Assembly (NCBI RefSeq): GCF_019097595.1
Contig: NC_080718.1
Coordinates: 11,440,657-11,504,656, forward strand
From: Hemibagrus wyckioides
Taxonomy: Eukaryota > Chordata > Actinopteri > Siluriformes > Bagridae
Length of the DNA: 64,000 nucleotides
Reading direction: 5' to 3'
Notes under the pieces: generated by a model
Seen by the model: only the letters and a program-made list of their open reading frames with translations
What the model was told of the DNA's origin: nothing
The model's database searches: none
Program-made: the position numbers and the translations under genes
Shown: positions 46,797 to 57,654 of the stretch, one piece after another
How the letters are laid out: each line of letters begins with the position of its first letter
Position numbering within the stretch: the stretch's first letter is position 1

Positions 46797-47180
46797 ATAA
46801 ACTATCACTTGCTTTATGGCTATTTCAAAATTACAGTGCAGTTTAAAGAAAGGGGAAACCATTTCAAATTGCCTGGGTTTGAAAGCAGCCATTTATTCTT
46901 ACTTTTATTCTCCCTGCAGTTGAAAATCATAACTTCAATGAAGACTAAGTGACTGTTAACTTTCAATAAGGTTATATTAAGTGTTAATACTATAATATAT
47001 GCAAGCTTTCTCTTCTTTTATTTGTGATGAGGTATTGAACCAGATCATGTTATGGAACTTGGGGGCATCCTATAAAATTCATTCAACCCTAATATTTTTT
47101 GAATGTACAAAAAATATTATGACAATATATCACAAGCAAATAAGCAAAGGAGGAGCTGCAAATATGTAAACAAAAGAGCA
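46797..47180. repeat. Local repeat, copy 2
   Basis: Diverged direct-orientation partner of 43622-43965, 3.2 kb downstream, with several indels. GAAAATCATAACTTC here corresponds to GAAAATAACCCCTT there. Confidence 0.7.
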
Positions 47181-47339
47181 ATGCTCACTCTCACAAATGA
47201 TTTTCATCTGTTTTCTGTTAGGTCCTTCCTAAGCAGCAAAAAGTGGCAGCTACTCAAATCTAAAGGCATGCCCCATGCCAACCAAGTATGTCATACATTA
47301 AACCATGTGTTTCAAGAAAAAGACAAGTTGTTCGCAGTG

Positions 47340-47632
47340 TGTTGCAGGGGTTAGTGTTGTTGCTTCACAGCTCCAGGGTTCGCAGTTTGATTCTCAGCTT
47401 AAGCAACTGTATGTCTGGATTTTTTATGCATTGTTCTTCATGGGTTTGTAGTTTAATGGCAAAAAACATTCCTTTATTTGGATTGTCCATATTAAATTTT
47501 CCCTAGGTTTGTGTGTGTGTGTGTGCATGCATGGTCCCCTGGAATGGATTGGTGTCCTGTTAAGGGTGAATTCCCACCTTGCGTAATTGGTTTCAGATCC
47601 ACATTAACCCTTACCAGGAGAAAGCCATTGCT
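47340..47632 (+). repeat. tRNA-derived SINE of the core/HE type
   Basis: A tRNA-like head (GGGGTTAGTGTTGTTGCTTC, ACAGCTCCAGGGTTCGCAGT, TTTGATTCTCAGC) is followed by CTGTATGTCTGGATTTTTTA, a GTGTGTGTG run, CCCCTGGAATGGATTGGTGT and a decayed GACC-type tail near 47610. These are the ordered parts of a widespread fish SINE. Antisense fragments lie at 6250-6297 and 61330-61505. Confidence 0.7.
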
Positions 47633-47824
47633 TGCTTTCTGCTAATTCCAAAATATTATATATAAAAAAACAGAACAGCATATTTGCAAAAGATTTTTAA
47701 ACATGCAGCTAAAACTAAAAGCGTGAGTTTTAGCTTGGAATTCTTTGTATGCTAAAATGCACATGAATTCAAACAGTCACTGAGTCTTGGTTAATGTGGC
47801 TTATTTAGGCTTCTGCTAAATGGC

Positions 47825-47900
47825 CATTAGAACCAGTTGTTCTCTAAACGGTGTAATCTTGTCATTAGAACCAGTTGTTCTCTAAACGGTGTAATCTTGC
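47825..47900. repeat. 38-bp tandem duplication
   Basis: CATTAGAACCAGTTGTTCTC starts at 47825 and again at 47863, with the two 38-bp units essentially identical. A recent local duplication. Confidence 0.95.
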
Positions 47901-48474
47901 CTTAGCAGAATCTATTAGAGAGGTTATTGGGTCAGCAATCAGCCTAAAATAAGCAAGGTGACCTGCTGTCATGGACAGTGTGAGAAACCGCTTGACCTCT
48001 ATGGGGACAGGCACTGCTCACACATCCATCATACTCCACCTGTCTTGCTCTCTATGTCTGTCTGTTGTTCCTTCGCTTCATCATCTAATGCTGTTTGTAC
48101 TATGACACACCACAAAACACCCTACATCATATGAATAATTAAGAGAAACATTTGGGTGAACCTTGAAAAGGATTCTGTAAAAAAACAAAACAAAACAAAA
48201 CCAAAAAAACTACTTCTAATTAATACTTCTTAATTAATACATGAACTCTAGTGTTCATCTTCATCTAGAAAAAATGACTTGCTTTAATTTGTTAAACAAT
48301 GCTGAAATTGTTTTTTTCAATGTGAAAAAGTGGAGCTATAGGGAAAATGGACCTTTATATAAGGCTAAAAAGTTTGTCACATTTCCTCTAACTCGTATAT
48401 ATACTCATGCGCACAGGAGGATCTTCAAGCACCATGAATGATCGCTAATACATGAGAAGAAGATACATATTGTA

Positions 48475-48940
48475 CACTGATAAGCCATAACATTTAAATC
48501 ACCTGCCTAATTTTGTGTAGGTCTTAATGGTGATGCTAAAACAGCTCTGACCCATCAAGGCATGGACTTCACAAGATCTTTAAAGACCTCCACAAGACCT
48601 TCTGTCAAAGCCTGCATTTAAGTTTTTTCTAGCAGTTTTTGCAACAGTAGTTCTTCTTATCTTCTTAGGATCGCACCAGATAGGCGAGAGTTCGCTCCCC
48701 ATACATGACACCGAAGCATGACCGTGTCATAGCTTAACCAGCTCTGGTTTCTTGGACCATTTTTTTTTCAGGTAGTAACCACTGCATACCAGAAACACCT
48801 CACAAGAACTGCTCTTTTGGAGATGGTCTGACCCAGTCATCTAGCCATCACAGTTTGGTCCCTGTCAAAATTGCTCAGATCCTTACGTTTGCCCATTTTT
48901 CCTGATTCCAACACATGAACTTCATCTGTATATCCAGCCC
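48475..48940 (-). mobile_element. Tc1-type element, internally deleted, minus strand
   Basis: The left end CACTGATAAGCCATAACATT follows a TA (48473-48474). On the minus strand, 48930 downward encodes MGKRKDLSNFDRDQTVMAR, then LGQTISKRAVLVRCFWYAVV, the N-terminal helix-turn-helix of a Tc1-type transposase. Most of the DDE domain is missing: AGCTCTGACCCATCAAGGCA near 48542 jumps to the RED-like region by 48650. The right terminal repeat is not present after 48940. Confidence 0.65.
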
Positions 48941-50520
48941 ATTCCATTGCTATGAAAATAGATAGACAGGGAAATGAACAAATGAATACTCACTCTCAGC
49001 CAGTGCACATGCAGAAAATAGCATTTTAGGTTTGTTCACCAGGGGTACTTACATTGAAACATTACTCTTGAGAATTAATATCAAGGATTTTTCACTTCAA
49101 ATTCCTGATGACCATAAGAATTTTTAGATGTTAAATTAAAAATATAATATTAAATTTTATTAAATTTAAATAATAAATGGCCAATATTAAAAAATATTGG
49201 CCAAAAATAAAGAAAATAAAAAAAAAAAAAAATGAAATGAAATGAATGAAAGAATATCTGAAGGAATTGCTCGTAGAAATAGAAAGTATATATTGAACCA
49301 TCAATTCCTGCTCAGTTTCTATTAACTGTATTTGCATGTTATCTATTTTTAGGTAGTGATGCTGACATAATATTTAATTTTAGTACTAAAATTACACTCT
49401 ATGATTTTTAAAATGCAAGTACCCCACACTCTGCTGTGTAATATAAAGTACTGCCCAGCACTAAAAATCCCAAAGGTTACAGATAGATATACTGTAATCA
49501 TGCTACATTTTAGAAGGCAGCACAGCTATAAGTATGCAATCCCTTACCTCATGCTGTGTATTAGGCTTGGGCACTTCACCAGCTGCTAGCTAGCTTGATT
49601 TAATAACAGTGCTATAAAAACTGAAGTGGAAAAGGGTTTATAATCATGAAGGGGTGGAGGGCAAAGCACAATAAGGCACTCATCTGGAATGAACGAAAGG
49701 GTGATTGGACAATTCGGTAGTAAATCAATCCTCATCAGTGGGCAGTGCCGGGGTTCCTGGTATTGCCAGTGCTAGTTTATTAGTGCCTGACAAAAGCAAA
49801 TGAATATAAATGGTGTTAGCTTAGCTGGGCTTCACCTTACTATGCATGCATTCATACCACAAACATTGACCTTCAGTCAGCGACACAACAAAGAAGAACT
49901 AGGAACCACTTAATTGCCTGGTCATCTAGTAGTAAATTATGTCATCTAAATCTGGCAGGTGAAATCCCAGTCTGGTAGGTGTCATATAGTAACTTTTTAC
50001 ATGATAATTTAACTTCTTATCATTACACTCTTTTCTAGCCCATCGTGATGTGTTCTTGATGATATTCAAATGGATTTCTAATGTGATTACCGCAGAAAGG
50101 CACTAAATGTTAAATGTTATAGAGAACTAACTTGGATAAAAACACGACCACATGATTCAAGAGAAGAAAAAACCCAACATAAATACTGGAATGAGAGGTT
50201 CCCCACTGTCATTCCAGTCATTCCAGCTGTGCAGCTCTGCAATGCAGTGCTATGATTGGCTTCACCCTTAGCAGTCACGCATATCAATATTCAATTATGC
50301 ATACACAGAGATTATGACTTGGGTTTGTGTAATGTTGTACAGCCAGTCATTCAGCTGCTTCCTAAAATCCATTAGTCACTCTACATTTCAGTATATTTTC
50401 TTACAGACACTTACTGGTCATATTAACAAGAACAACTGTACATGTGATCATGTTCATTTAATTATTTAATCAATCATGTGGCTGCAGTGGGATATATAAA
50501 ATCTTGCAGGTCAAGGGCTT
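48941..50520. other. No gene recognised
   Basis: AT-rich sequence, with an A tract at 49215. Nothing was assigned. Confidence 0.35.
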
Positions 50521-50523
50521 CAG

Positions 50524-51300
50524 TTAATGTTCTCATCAAACAAAATTCATGAAAAAACATAGTGACTTTCAGTGACTTCAACCATGGTTGTTAGTGCCTG
50601 ACAGGCAGGTGTGAGTATATCAGAAACTACTGACTTCCTGTGATCCAGTGAGAGGAAACAACTGTAGATTGAAATCCATTGATGAGAGGACAGAGGAGAT
50701 TGGCCAGGCTCATTCGAAGCTCAAAGAAAAACTATGATTGCTCAAATAACAACTATTATAATAATTATGGTAAACAGAAGAGCATTTCAAAATGCACAAC
50801 ACCTTGTAACCTGAGGTAGATGGGGTTTAATTTCAAAAGACTACATTGGGTTTCATTCCTGTCAGAACAGGAGAACATTAATCTGGGGCTACCGATTTGA
50901 ATTTGATTTCGTTGCCTAGGCCGATGAATCTCTTGTGTCAACAATTCATGCTGGTGATGTTAGTGTAATGTTGTGGGGAAAGTTATCTTGGCAAATATTG
51001 TGCCCCCTAATAGCAATCAGAAATTTTATGATTGCCATAGCTTACCTAAGTATTATTGCTTGACCATGTGCATCCCTTTATGACCAAAATGTACTAATTT
51101 TATAATGACTTCTTTCAGTATGATAAAGCACCATGTCCAAAAGCACAGGTTGTCTTTGTCTCCATAAACATAATAGTGAGTCCAGCATACAGCAGCACAT
51201 TCACAAGTCATCAGATCTGAATCCAAAAGATCATCTCTGGGGTGTGGCTGAGTAATGTGTTTTTAAATTCATTGTGCATGTGATTAGAAAAAAAAATTCA
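50524..51300 (+). mobile_element. Tc1-family transposase relic
   Basis: Text in order: TGACTTTCAGTGACTTCAAC (start), GAGTATATCAGAAACTACTG, AGATTGGCCAGGCTCATTCG, AGAAGAGCATTTCAAAATGC, GATGAATCTC (the first catalytic Asp region, family SDES), GATAAAGCACCATGT (second Asp region, family QDNAPCH) and TCTGAATCCAAAAGATCATCTCTGG where the family has LNPIEHLW; the Glu is lost. No single frame stays open. Same family as 1955-2110. Confidence 0.65.
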
Positions 51301-51820
51301 GACACTTTTGTGGCCAAACATACATCAGATATGGAGGTAACACATCTGTTAAGAGCCATCCTTTGAGCCTGTTTTATACTGATGTTTGAATCACCTTATA
51401 TATAGGAATAAAATTTATTTTATCCTTACTTCATTTTTGCTCTAAGATCGATGTATCTTCTAAAGCCTTCTTTAATGACATAATACATTGATACATATTT
51501 AGAAAAGGTGGTAAAGTCAACATGCATAGCCATAGCAGTATCAATTATGCTGTAAGACTGCAGGATATCTAATACACTAAGACATTCGAACAATAGATCT
51601 GTATGAATTAAGAGTCAGAATAATGGTTTTATGTAAAACAAAATGATCCGTGGGAGTACCATGATATTGAAACCACGTCTCCACACTTCACATTGACAAA
51701 AGACCTTTCATACAAAAAATCTCTAACTGGTAAACACATTCATCATACAACAAAGGCATTCTGATTTCCTCAGACACTTGTCATGGATGAAAATCTCTCA
51801 CCATTTCTCCATTTTCCCTT

Positions 51821-51822
<2 letters not shown>

Positions 51823-51851
<29 letters not shown>
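51823..51851. repeat. (CT)n microsatellite
   Basis: About 29 bp of perfect CT repeat. Confidence 0.9.
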
Positions 51852-51853
<2 letters not shown>

Positions 51854-52571
51854 GTGTTCTGTCGAGGAACTGGGCGACCCACAGAAAGTATGACTGTGTT
51901 TTTGCAGAATAAAGTGGACATTTTTAGATTAAGGTCATAATTCATAAAGCATAAATCATACAACTTCTGCCTTTAAATAGTCTAAACTCCCGAGTTAATT
52001 ACACCACTCAAGTGTATGTGTGTGTGTGTGTCTGAGTATGCCTGTGTGTCACAAGTCTTGTGTCTGTTGAGGTAATTACCCATGGACTTTTAATGAAGTC
52101 ATGTGGGAATTGCCTAACCTCACCTTCCTAAACTCGGGCTAATCAGCTCGTAGAGTTCTGCACAATTCGACGATCGCCTCTGCACAGCCTGAACCAAAAA
52201 AGTGCATATGCAAATGGGCAGATTGAATGCATGCAAATGACAGTACACTTACTGTGCAGACTGCACTGATTATTTGACTGTGCTGCTATCCAGAATGATA
52301 ATGCAGCCAAATGAACTTGAAGAAAATGGCTCATACTTGCTCTGGGGGGAATAATGTATTTTAGAATAAGGCAGATGCTAATCTGGAGTCGCGGGTGCAA
52401 AAAAGCTACAAAGGTTGATATCCTTTCCTCTACTTTATTTTATTTTATTTTTTGTTTATTTTTTAAATTCACCTATGAGGTAGCATATGCATCACATTAT
52501 TTTCATCCTCATTTCAGGTCTCATATCCAGTGAATGGGGAAAAATGTTTAATTGTAGGATAAAGCCAATCA

Positions 52572-52572
<1 letters not shown>

Positions 52573-52626
<54 letters not shown>
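52573..52626. repeat. (AAT)n microsatellite
   Basis: About 54 bp of perfect AAT/TAA repeat. Confidence 0.95.
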
Positions 52627-52629
<3 letters not shown>

Positions 52630-53077
52630 TAAAACCTGTGTTGATTAACAGTGACTCAAATTATGCATCATAATGCTTCACACATCAACAATTTTTTCTT
52701 CCCTTTACATTATTTTATTTAAAATCATATTAAACATAAAACCACGAAAAAACAAGACAACATTTATAAAAACAGAATGGAATAAATACATTATTAATAG
52801 CAAATATGAAAAAAATGAAATTAAATTATAATTAAAGCAAACTATCTTGTCAGACTACACAAAGTATGTCTGTGGAGCTTAGGGTTAGGGTTAGTATTAT
52901 TTTCAACAACAAGCACAATTTTAAAGAAAAATAGTTCATTAATGAAATAATAAAATAAAAAACAAAACACTAAAATTCAAACACAGAAATGGATACATTT
53001 ATAAAATTTATATCCTGAAGTTATATATTCATATAAATGTATTGTCCATTTTTAAAAAAAACTTTACAAATGTGAAT

Positions 53078-53236
53078 GAAGTAGCTTAGTGGTTAAGGTG
53101 TGGGACTACTGATCAAAAAGTTGTGAATTCAAATCACAGGTCCATCAATCTGCCACTGCGGGGCCCCTGAGCAAGGCCCTTAACCCTGAATTGCTCAGTA
53201 GTGGAAAATAAGACAAATGCCAAATCCTTGCAACAT
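53078..53236 (+). repeat. tRNA-derived SINE, copy 2
   Basis: GTAGCTTAGTGGTTAAGGTG (A box), GTTGTGAATTCAAATCACAG (B box), CTGCCACTGCGGGGCCCC and TGAGCAAGGCCCTTAACCC give the same ordered boxes as 5198-5340. The end has the AAATGCCAAATCC-type SINE terminus. Confidence 0.8.
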
Positions 53237-53877
53237 CAAATACAACCTTGAAATAGCTTCTTTGTTCTATTTCCATCTACAAATAATACACAATGTGTTT
53301 GTTAGCACATTTTTATATGTACAGTATGTCAAACACTGCACACTATGTAGAAAACAATCATAATATATTCCAATCCAAATTCCTCTACACTTTGGCAGGG
53401 ACCCTGGCTGGTGTCATTGTTCTCATTTTAGTTTTTAAGGTAAAATACACTTAGCAGTAAATGAAAAAACATTAAAAAACATTTAGCATTAAATGTCACC
53501 ATGTAATGACTTTTTGGAAAGACAGTACATGGAAGGATTAAGATTAGGAAAATAATAAAAGTAAAAGCTTCAGCTCAGGAAACACTAAAACACAGGACCA
53601 CAGCTAAGTGATGGGGAAAAACACTAGATTAGAACAGAAGTTAGGTAATGCTGCTGAAGGACATCTGAAGTAATTATAATTTGCATGGGATAAGCGATCT
53701 CTCCATAAATCACAGAGATGGGAGTGTTAATGCAATGTCCACCTGGTTGTCACACTCAAATTCCATGAGTTCTAAATACATTGCATTTTAATACAATACT
53801 GATTTGGCGTCTATTATAAGCCCTTGCGATAGAGCTTGTGGCTGTGCGAGATACGATGTAGTTTAATTGGTCATGTA

Positions 53878-54050
53878 CAGTGGGGTCCAAAGATCTGAGC
53901 ATATATTAGATTTTTTTTTTATTTAAAATCGTAAATAAACTAAATATTTAGGAATTTTCTCAAATATTTAAAAGAAAGAAAGTTAATGTTTAATATTGTG
54001 AATATTTAATATTGAAGACTGTTTAATACTCAAAATCTATTTCTATGTTC
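53878..54050 (+). mobile_element. Tc1-type terminus fragment
   Basis: CAGTGGGGTCCAAAGATCTG directly after a TA resembles the terminal repeat of a common fish Tc1-like element. AT-rich internal sequence follows. No opposite end was found. Confidence 0.35.
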
Positions 54051-54070
54051 CTATTTAAATGTAAACATAT

Positions 54071-54340
54071 ACATGTGTGGAAGGGGCATGGTTGAGCACT
54101 GGATTGTGAATGGAGTGCAATGCTGAAGGGAACGAGTGGTAAGGATCATGCACCTGTGCTGAATTGTAATAATAATTTGTTTTCTGTTGCAGTGAGTGAC
54201 AAAAGAGATAGACAGAGAGAGCTGTGTGAATATGTGAGTGTGTGCATTTAAATAATAAGGCAGAAAAGCGACAGTAAAATTAAAGCACACCCTCAAGTCT
54301 GCCGCGAGTTTCCTCTGTTCCCATGTCGGAACCATTAAAG
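54071..54340 (+). mobile_element. Solo-LTR-like fragment of the gypsy family at 23.4 kb
   Basis: GGATTGTGAATGGAGTGCAA, TTTTCTGTTGCAGTGAGTGA and AAATTAAAGCACACCCTCAA parallel GTTTGTGAATGTAG, TTGCAGTGAGTGGG and AAATAAAGATTTCC at 23399-23692, in the same order. There is no internal coding sequence beside it. Confidence 0.5.
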
Positions 54341-54344
54341 CATG

Positions 54345-55940
54345 ATACTGACCAAGTTAACTGCTTTGTACACAAGATTTTCCTCATACTTAATCTCTTC
54401 TTCTTAGGCAGATGTTATATGTAGTAACTATGTACTGTATACTACAGTACTATATTGCAGAGCAAATTTTATATGCTTTTTGCCCTTACCTCTGCTAGTT
54501 TCAGGTAAGGGCTATATGTTACAAATAGCCAGAAGTCAATATTTACTCTTTGGTCTAATGTTATGCTGTTTTGAACGTTGCCTTTAAATTTGGCAGGAGT
54601 AGGGGCAGAATGAGCAAATTAGCAGTGAAAGAAGTGTAAGAGCTTCTGCTTTGATTCCTGCAGCGTCACCTTTGTGAGTTGTAGGTGTACTGAGAGGTGA
54701 CAAGAATGAGAAAGTGTTTCAGTGCTGCACTTCAAACAGACTTTGATGTTGAACCATGGTCGCAAAACCTGAACCTCCTATCGTCGCTGACACTTCCTGC
54801 CATCTCTGAGGAGTCAAACACAGCGAGTGCTCCAGGCCATGTTTCATAGAAGAAGATTGAACTATGAAAATGAGGAAAATGAAATCGAAAAATTCAGGAC
54901 TAGAGCTGGCTAAATGATCTCTAGGTTTCAGTTAATTATATCATTTCTGCAAGTTGCTGTAAGTAATAAGTTTGTCATTGAAAAATGATTCATATTCATA
55001 GCTTAATGAATGATTCATTATGATGAATTCAAATGTAACAGAATGGAATATTCTTCTAATATTACTTGAATCACCACACAAATAATTATAAAATCTTTTG
55101 GCCCGATTGAGGATAATGAGACGATCTCCTCAATTTAACCTGTTGCATTCTTGTGCTGTTCATCCTGTTCTGTCTTTGCTGTGTATCCTAATCATGTTTG
55201 TAATTTTGGCTTCAGTTCTGGAGACTGAAGTCAACAGGCCCTAGCATTGGCAACATTTTTTCTTGTTGATAAACTGAAGGCAGTGAGCCAATCTAATTAG
55301 TTTTGTGCAGACCAGGCATGCAGCCAGCAGGAGAGACTGGAGAAACCAATCTTCAAGCAAGCCCACGATAAATATGCCATTTTCCTTTCCAGTAGTATTA
55401 AAGGAAGGTAGGCAAATACATTTAAACATTTTATTTGCAATCGACACCACGGAAAGATACGGAGAATCATCACGAAACATGCTAATGCCAACCCAGCCAT
55501 GAGGCTATTACAGTTTTAGACAGTATGTGAAATGTCTGAAAATCCTGAAATCACGATTATGCAAAATGAATCATCTGCAAAGCCGTTGACAAGCATGCCA
55601 GTTTCGCTGACGTCTCGGCCTGATTGATGTCAGAACACAGAACATTTCGAAAAGCACTTTTTTAAGAAGATTTATTTATTTATTTATTTATAGAAAGGCT
55701 TTCGGTTATAGACTACTGATTGCACAGCTAATGTGCAAAGAAATTAGCAACAAATTTAAGTTTTTATTTAATTATTTATTTTTTATTTTATGGTTATGCT
55801 GTACCGAAACACTGGAAAGAGTCTCCCAATAATTTATTTATGCATTCATTTGCTTATTTATTTACTTTTTTGGTTAGTTTGATCACAACTTTGTCCATTT
55901 GCCTTTGGCATGATTAAATTTTGTCACATAACTTTGCATG
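54345..55940. other. No gene; possible conserved block 55280-55640
   Basis: Positions 55280-55640 have higher complexity and no repeat match that I recognise. They could be conserved non-coding DNA, but this needs alignment. The rest is AT-rich. Confidence 0.3.
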
Positions 55941-56171
55941 CACATGGAGTAGCAGTGGCAGTAGTATTTTTCACACCCTTACCTGTGTACTTTAATTGCA
56001 CACATGACAGTGATGAGGTGAACTGTAAAATGTTTAGTGATTCTGAACTTTCTGCATCATTATTGGTGTCATGATCTGTGTCTCAAATATACACTATATT
56101 GCCAAAAGTATTCGCTCACCCATCCAAATAATCAGAATCAGGTGTTCCAATCACTTCCATGGCCACAGGTG

Positions 56172-56178
56172 TATAAAA
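56172..56178 (+). promoter_or_regulatory. TATA box of the transposase gene
   Basis: TATAAAA lies 48 bp upstream of the chosen ATG, inside the element between the left terminal repeat and the coding region. Confidence 0.45.
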
Positions 56179-56225
56179 TCAAGCACCTAGGCATGCAGAC
56201 TGTTTTTACAAACATTTGTGAAAGA

Positions 56226-57257
56226 ATGGGTCGCTCTCAGGAGCTCAGTGAATTCCAGCGTGGAACTGTGATAGGATGCCACCTGTGCAACAAATCCAGT
56301 CGTGAAATTTCCTCGCTCCTAAATATTCCTCAGTCAACTGTCAGCTGTATTATAAGAACGTGGAAGTGTTTGGGAACGACAGCAACTCAGCCACGAAGTG
56401 GTAGGCCACGTAAACTGACGGAGCGGGGTCAGCGGATGCTGAGGCGCATAGTGCGAAGAGGTCGCCAACTTTCTGCAGAGTCAATCGCTACAGACCTCCA
56501 AACTTCATGTGGCCTTCAGATTAGCTCAAGAACAGTGCGCAGAGAGCTTCATGGAATGGGTTTCCATGGCCGAGCAGCTGCATCCAAGCCATACATCACC
56601 AAGTGCAATGCAAAGCGTCGGATGCAGTGGTGTAAAGCACGCCGCCACTGGACTCTAGAGCAGTGGAGACGCGTTCTCTGGAGTGACGAATCGCGCTTCT
56701 CCATCTGCCAATCTGATGGAAGAGTCTGGGTTTGGCGGTTGCCAGGAGAACGGTACTTGTCTGACTGCATTGTGCCAAGTGTAAAGTTTGGTGGAAGGGG
56801 GATTATGGTGTGGGGTTGTTTTTCAGGAGCTGGGCTTGGCCCCTTAGTTCCAGTGAAAGGAACTCTGAATGCTTCAGCATACCAAGACATTTTGGACAAT
56901 TCCATGCTCCCAACTTTGTGGGAACAGTTTGGAGCTGGCCCCTTCCTGTTCCAACATGACTGTGCACCAGTGCACAAAGCAAGGTCCATAAAGACATGGA
57001 TGACAGAGTCTGGTGTGGATGAACTTGACTGGCCTGCACAGAGTACTGACCTCAACCCGATAGAACACCTTTGGGATGAATTAGAGCGGAGACTGAGAAC
57101 CAGGCCTTCTCGTCCAACATCAGTGTGTGACCTCACAAATGTGCTTCTGGAAGAATGGTCAAAAATTCCCATAAACACACTCCTAAACCTTGTGGACAGC
57201 CTTCCCAGAAGAGTTGAAGCTGTTATAGCTGCAAAGGGTGGACCGACGTCATATTGA
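56226..57257 (+). CDS. Tc1/mariner DD34E transposase, intact
   Basis: This 343-aa protein cuts and pastes its own element at TA sites in the nucleus. The open frame extends 63 codons further upstream, through the terminal repeat, but family length (about 340 aa) and the [13 protein letters not shown] start point to the ATG at 56226. Residues 1-50 form the first paired-type helix-turn-helix, SGRPRKL (58-64) is the GRPR-type hook, and 65-120 the second helix-turn-helix. The catalytic domain has D154 (LWSDESRF), D245 (FQHDCAPVH) and E280 (DLNPIEHLW), spaced DD34E with 34 residues between D245 and E280. There are no stops or frameshifts. The glycine-rich [16 protein letters not shown] lies at 188-203. 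It is the only intact gene I can support in the window. Confidence 0.93.
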   Translation: MGRSQELSEFQRGTVIGCHLCNKSSREISSLLNIPQSTVSCIIRTWKCLGTTATQPRSGRPRKLTERGQRMLRRIVRRGRQLSAESIATDLQTSCGLQISSRTVRRELHGMGFHGRAAASKPYITKCNAKRRMQWCKARRHWTLEQWRRVLWSDESRFSICQSDGRVWVWRLPGERYLSDCIVPSVKFGGRGIMVWGCFSGAGLGPLVPVKGTLNASAYQDILDNSMLPTLWEQFGAGPFLFQHDCAPVHKARSIKTWMTESGVDELDWPAQSTDLNPIEHLWDELERRLRTRPSRPTSVCDLTNVLLEEWSKIPINTLLNLVDSLPRRVEAVIAAKGGPTSY

Positions 57258-57654
57258 ACCCTATGGATTAGGAATGGGATGTCACTTAAGTTCATATGCG
57301 AGTCAAGGCAGGTGAGCGAATACTTTTGGCAATATAGTGTATATGTTTAAAAGTGTTTACTAATCTAGAAAACAGACAGGAATGGTACACAAAACAGAGC
57401 TTTTGGGAGGTTTTAATGGTAAGTGAGAGTTTTAACATTCTAATTAATAGGGAAAATGTTTTTCATTAGTAAAAACAAACTAGGGTTGTACATTTCGGAC
57501 GCAATGCTAGTTTGTTCAGTCAGTTGTGCATGTATCATGCATGAGTTAGACTGTGTGAGTGTATGCAGGATATTCAAACAGCATTAAACCAATAAATGAA
57601 CAGCATTAACCCTGGTAATATGACTCATGGCTACACTTCTAACAATAGCATGGG

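Larger units (their letters stand above)
51301..53075. other. No gene; candidate regulatory block at 52085-52400
   Basis: Contains a (CT)n run at 51823-51851 and an (AAT)n run at 52573-52626. Positions 52085-52400 look like unique, non-repeat DNA with two exact POU octamers, ATGCAAAT at 52208 and 52231. This could be a conserved enhancer, by motif only. Confidence 0.35.
56092..57339 (+). mobile_element. Complete Tc1-like transposon (1248 bp)
   Basis: The ends are exact 29-bp inverted repeats (left starts CACTATATTGCCAAAAGTAT; right ends ATACTTTTGGCAATATAGTG), flanked by TA at 56090-56091 and 57340-57341. The related copy at 60476-60931 shows the uninterrupted site with a single TA. The element holds one intact transposase gene. 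Many CpG sites survive, which suggests a recent insertion. All visible parts needed for mobility appear intact, but activity is not shown. Confidence 0.95.
55944..57651. repeat. Duplicated 0.46-kb sequence, copy A (holds the Tc1 element)
   Basis: Without the transposon this is about 458 bp, nearly identical to 60476-60931. Differences are a few substitutions and two small indels (CAGTAGTATT versus CAGCACTAACAGTATT; TTTAGTGATTCTGAAC versus TTTTTGAAC). Homology begins at ATGGAGTAGCAGTGGC and ends at AACAATAGCAT in both copies. Confidence 0.9.

Noticed and set aside
52879..52897. Telomere-like TTAGGGTTAGGG
   Set aside because: Only about two to three units in AT-rich DNA, too short to suggest an interstitial telomere.
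56549..57295. 248-codon minus-strand frame
   Set aside because: It is the antisense shadow of the Tc1 transposase. It has no independent motif and codon constraint lies on the plus strand.
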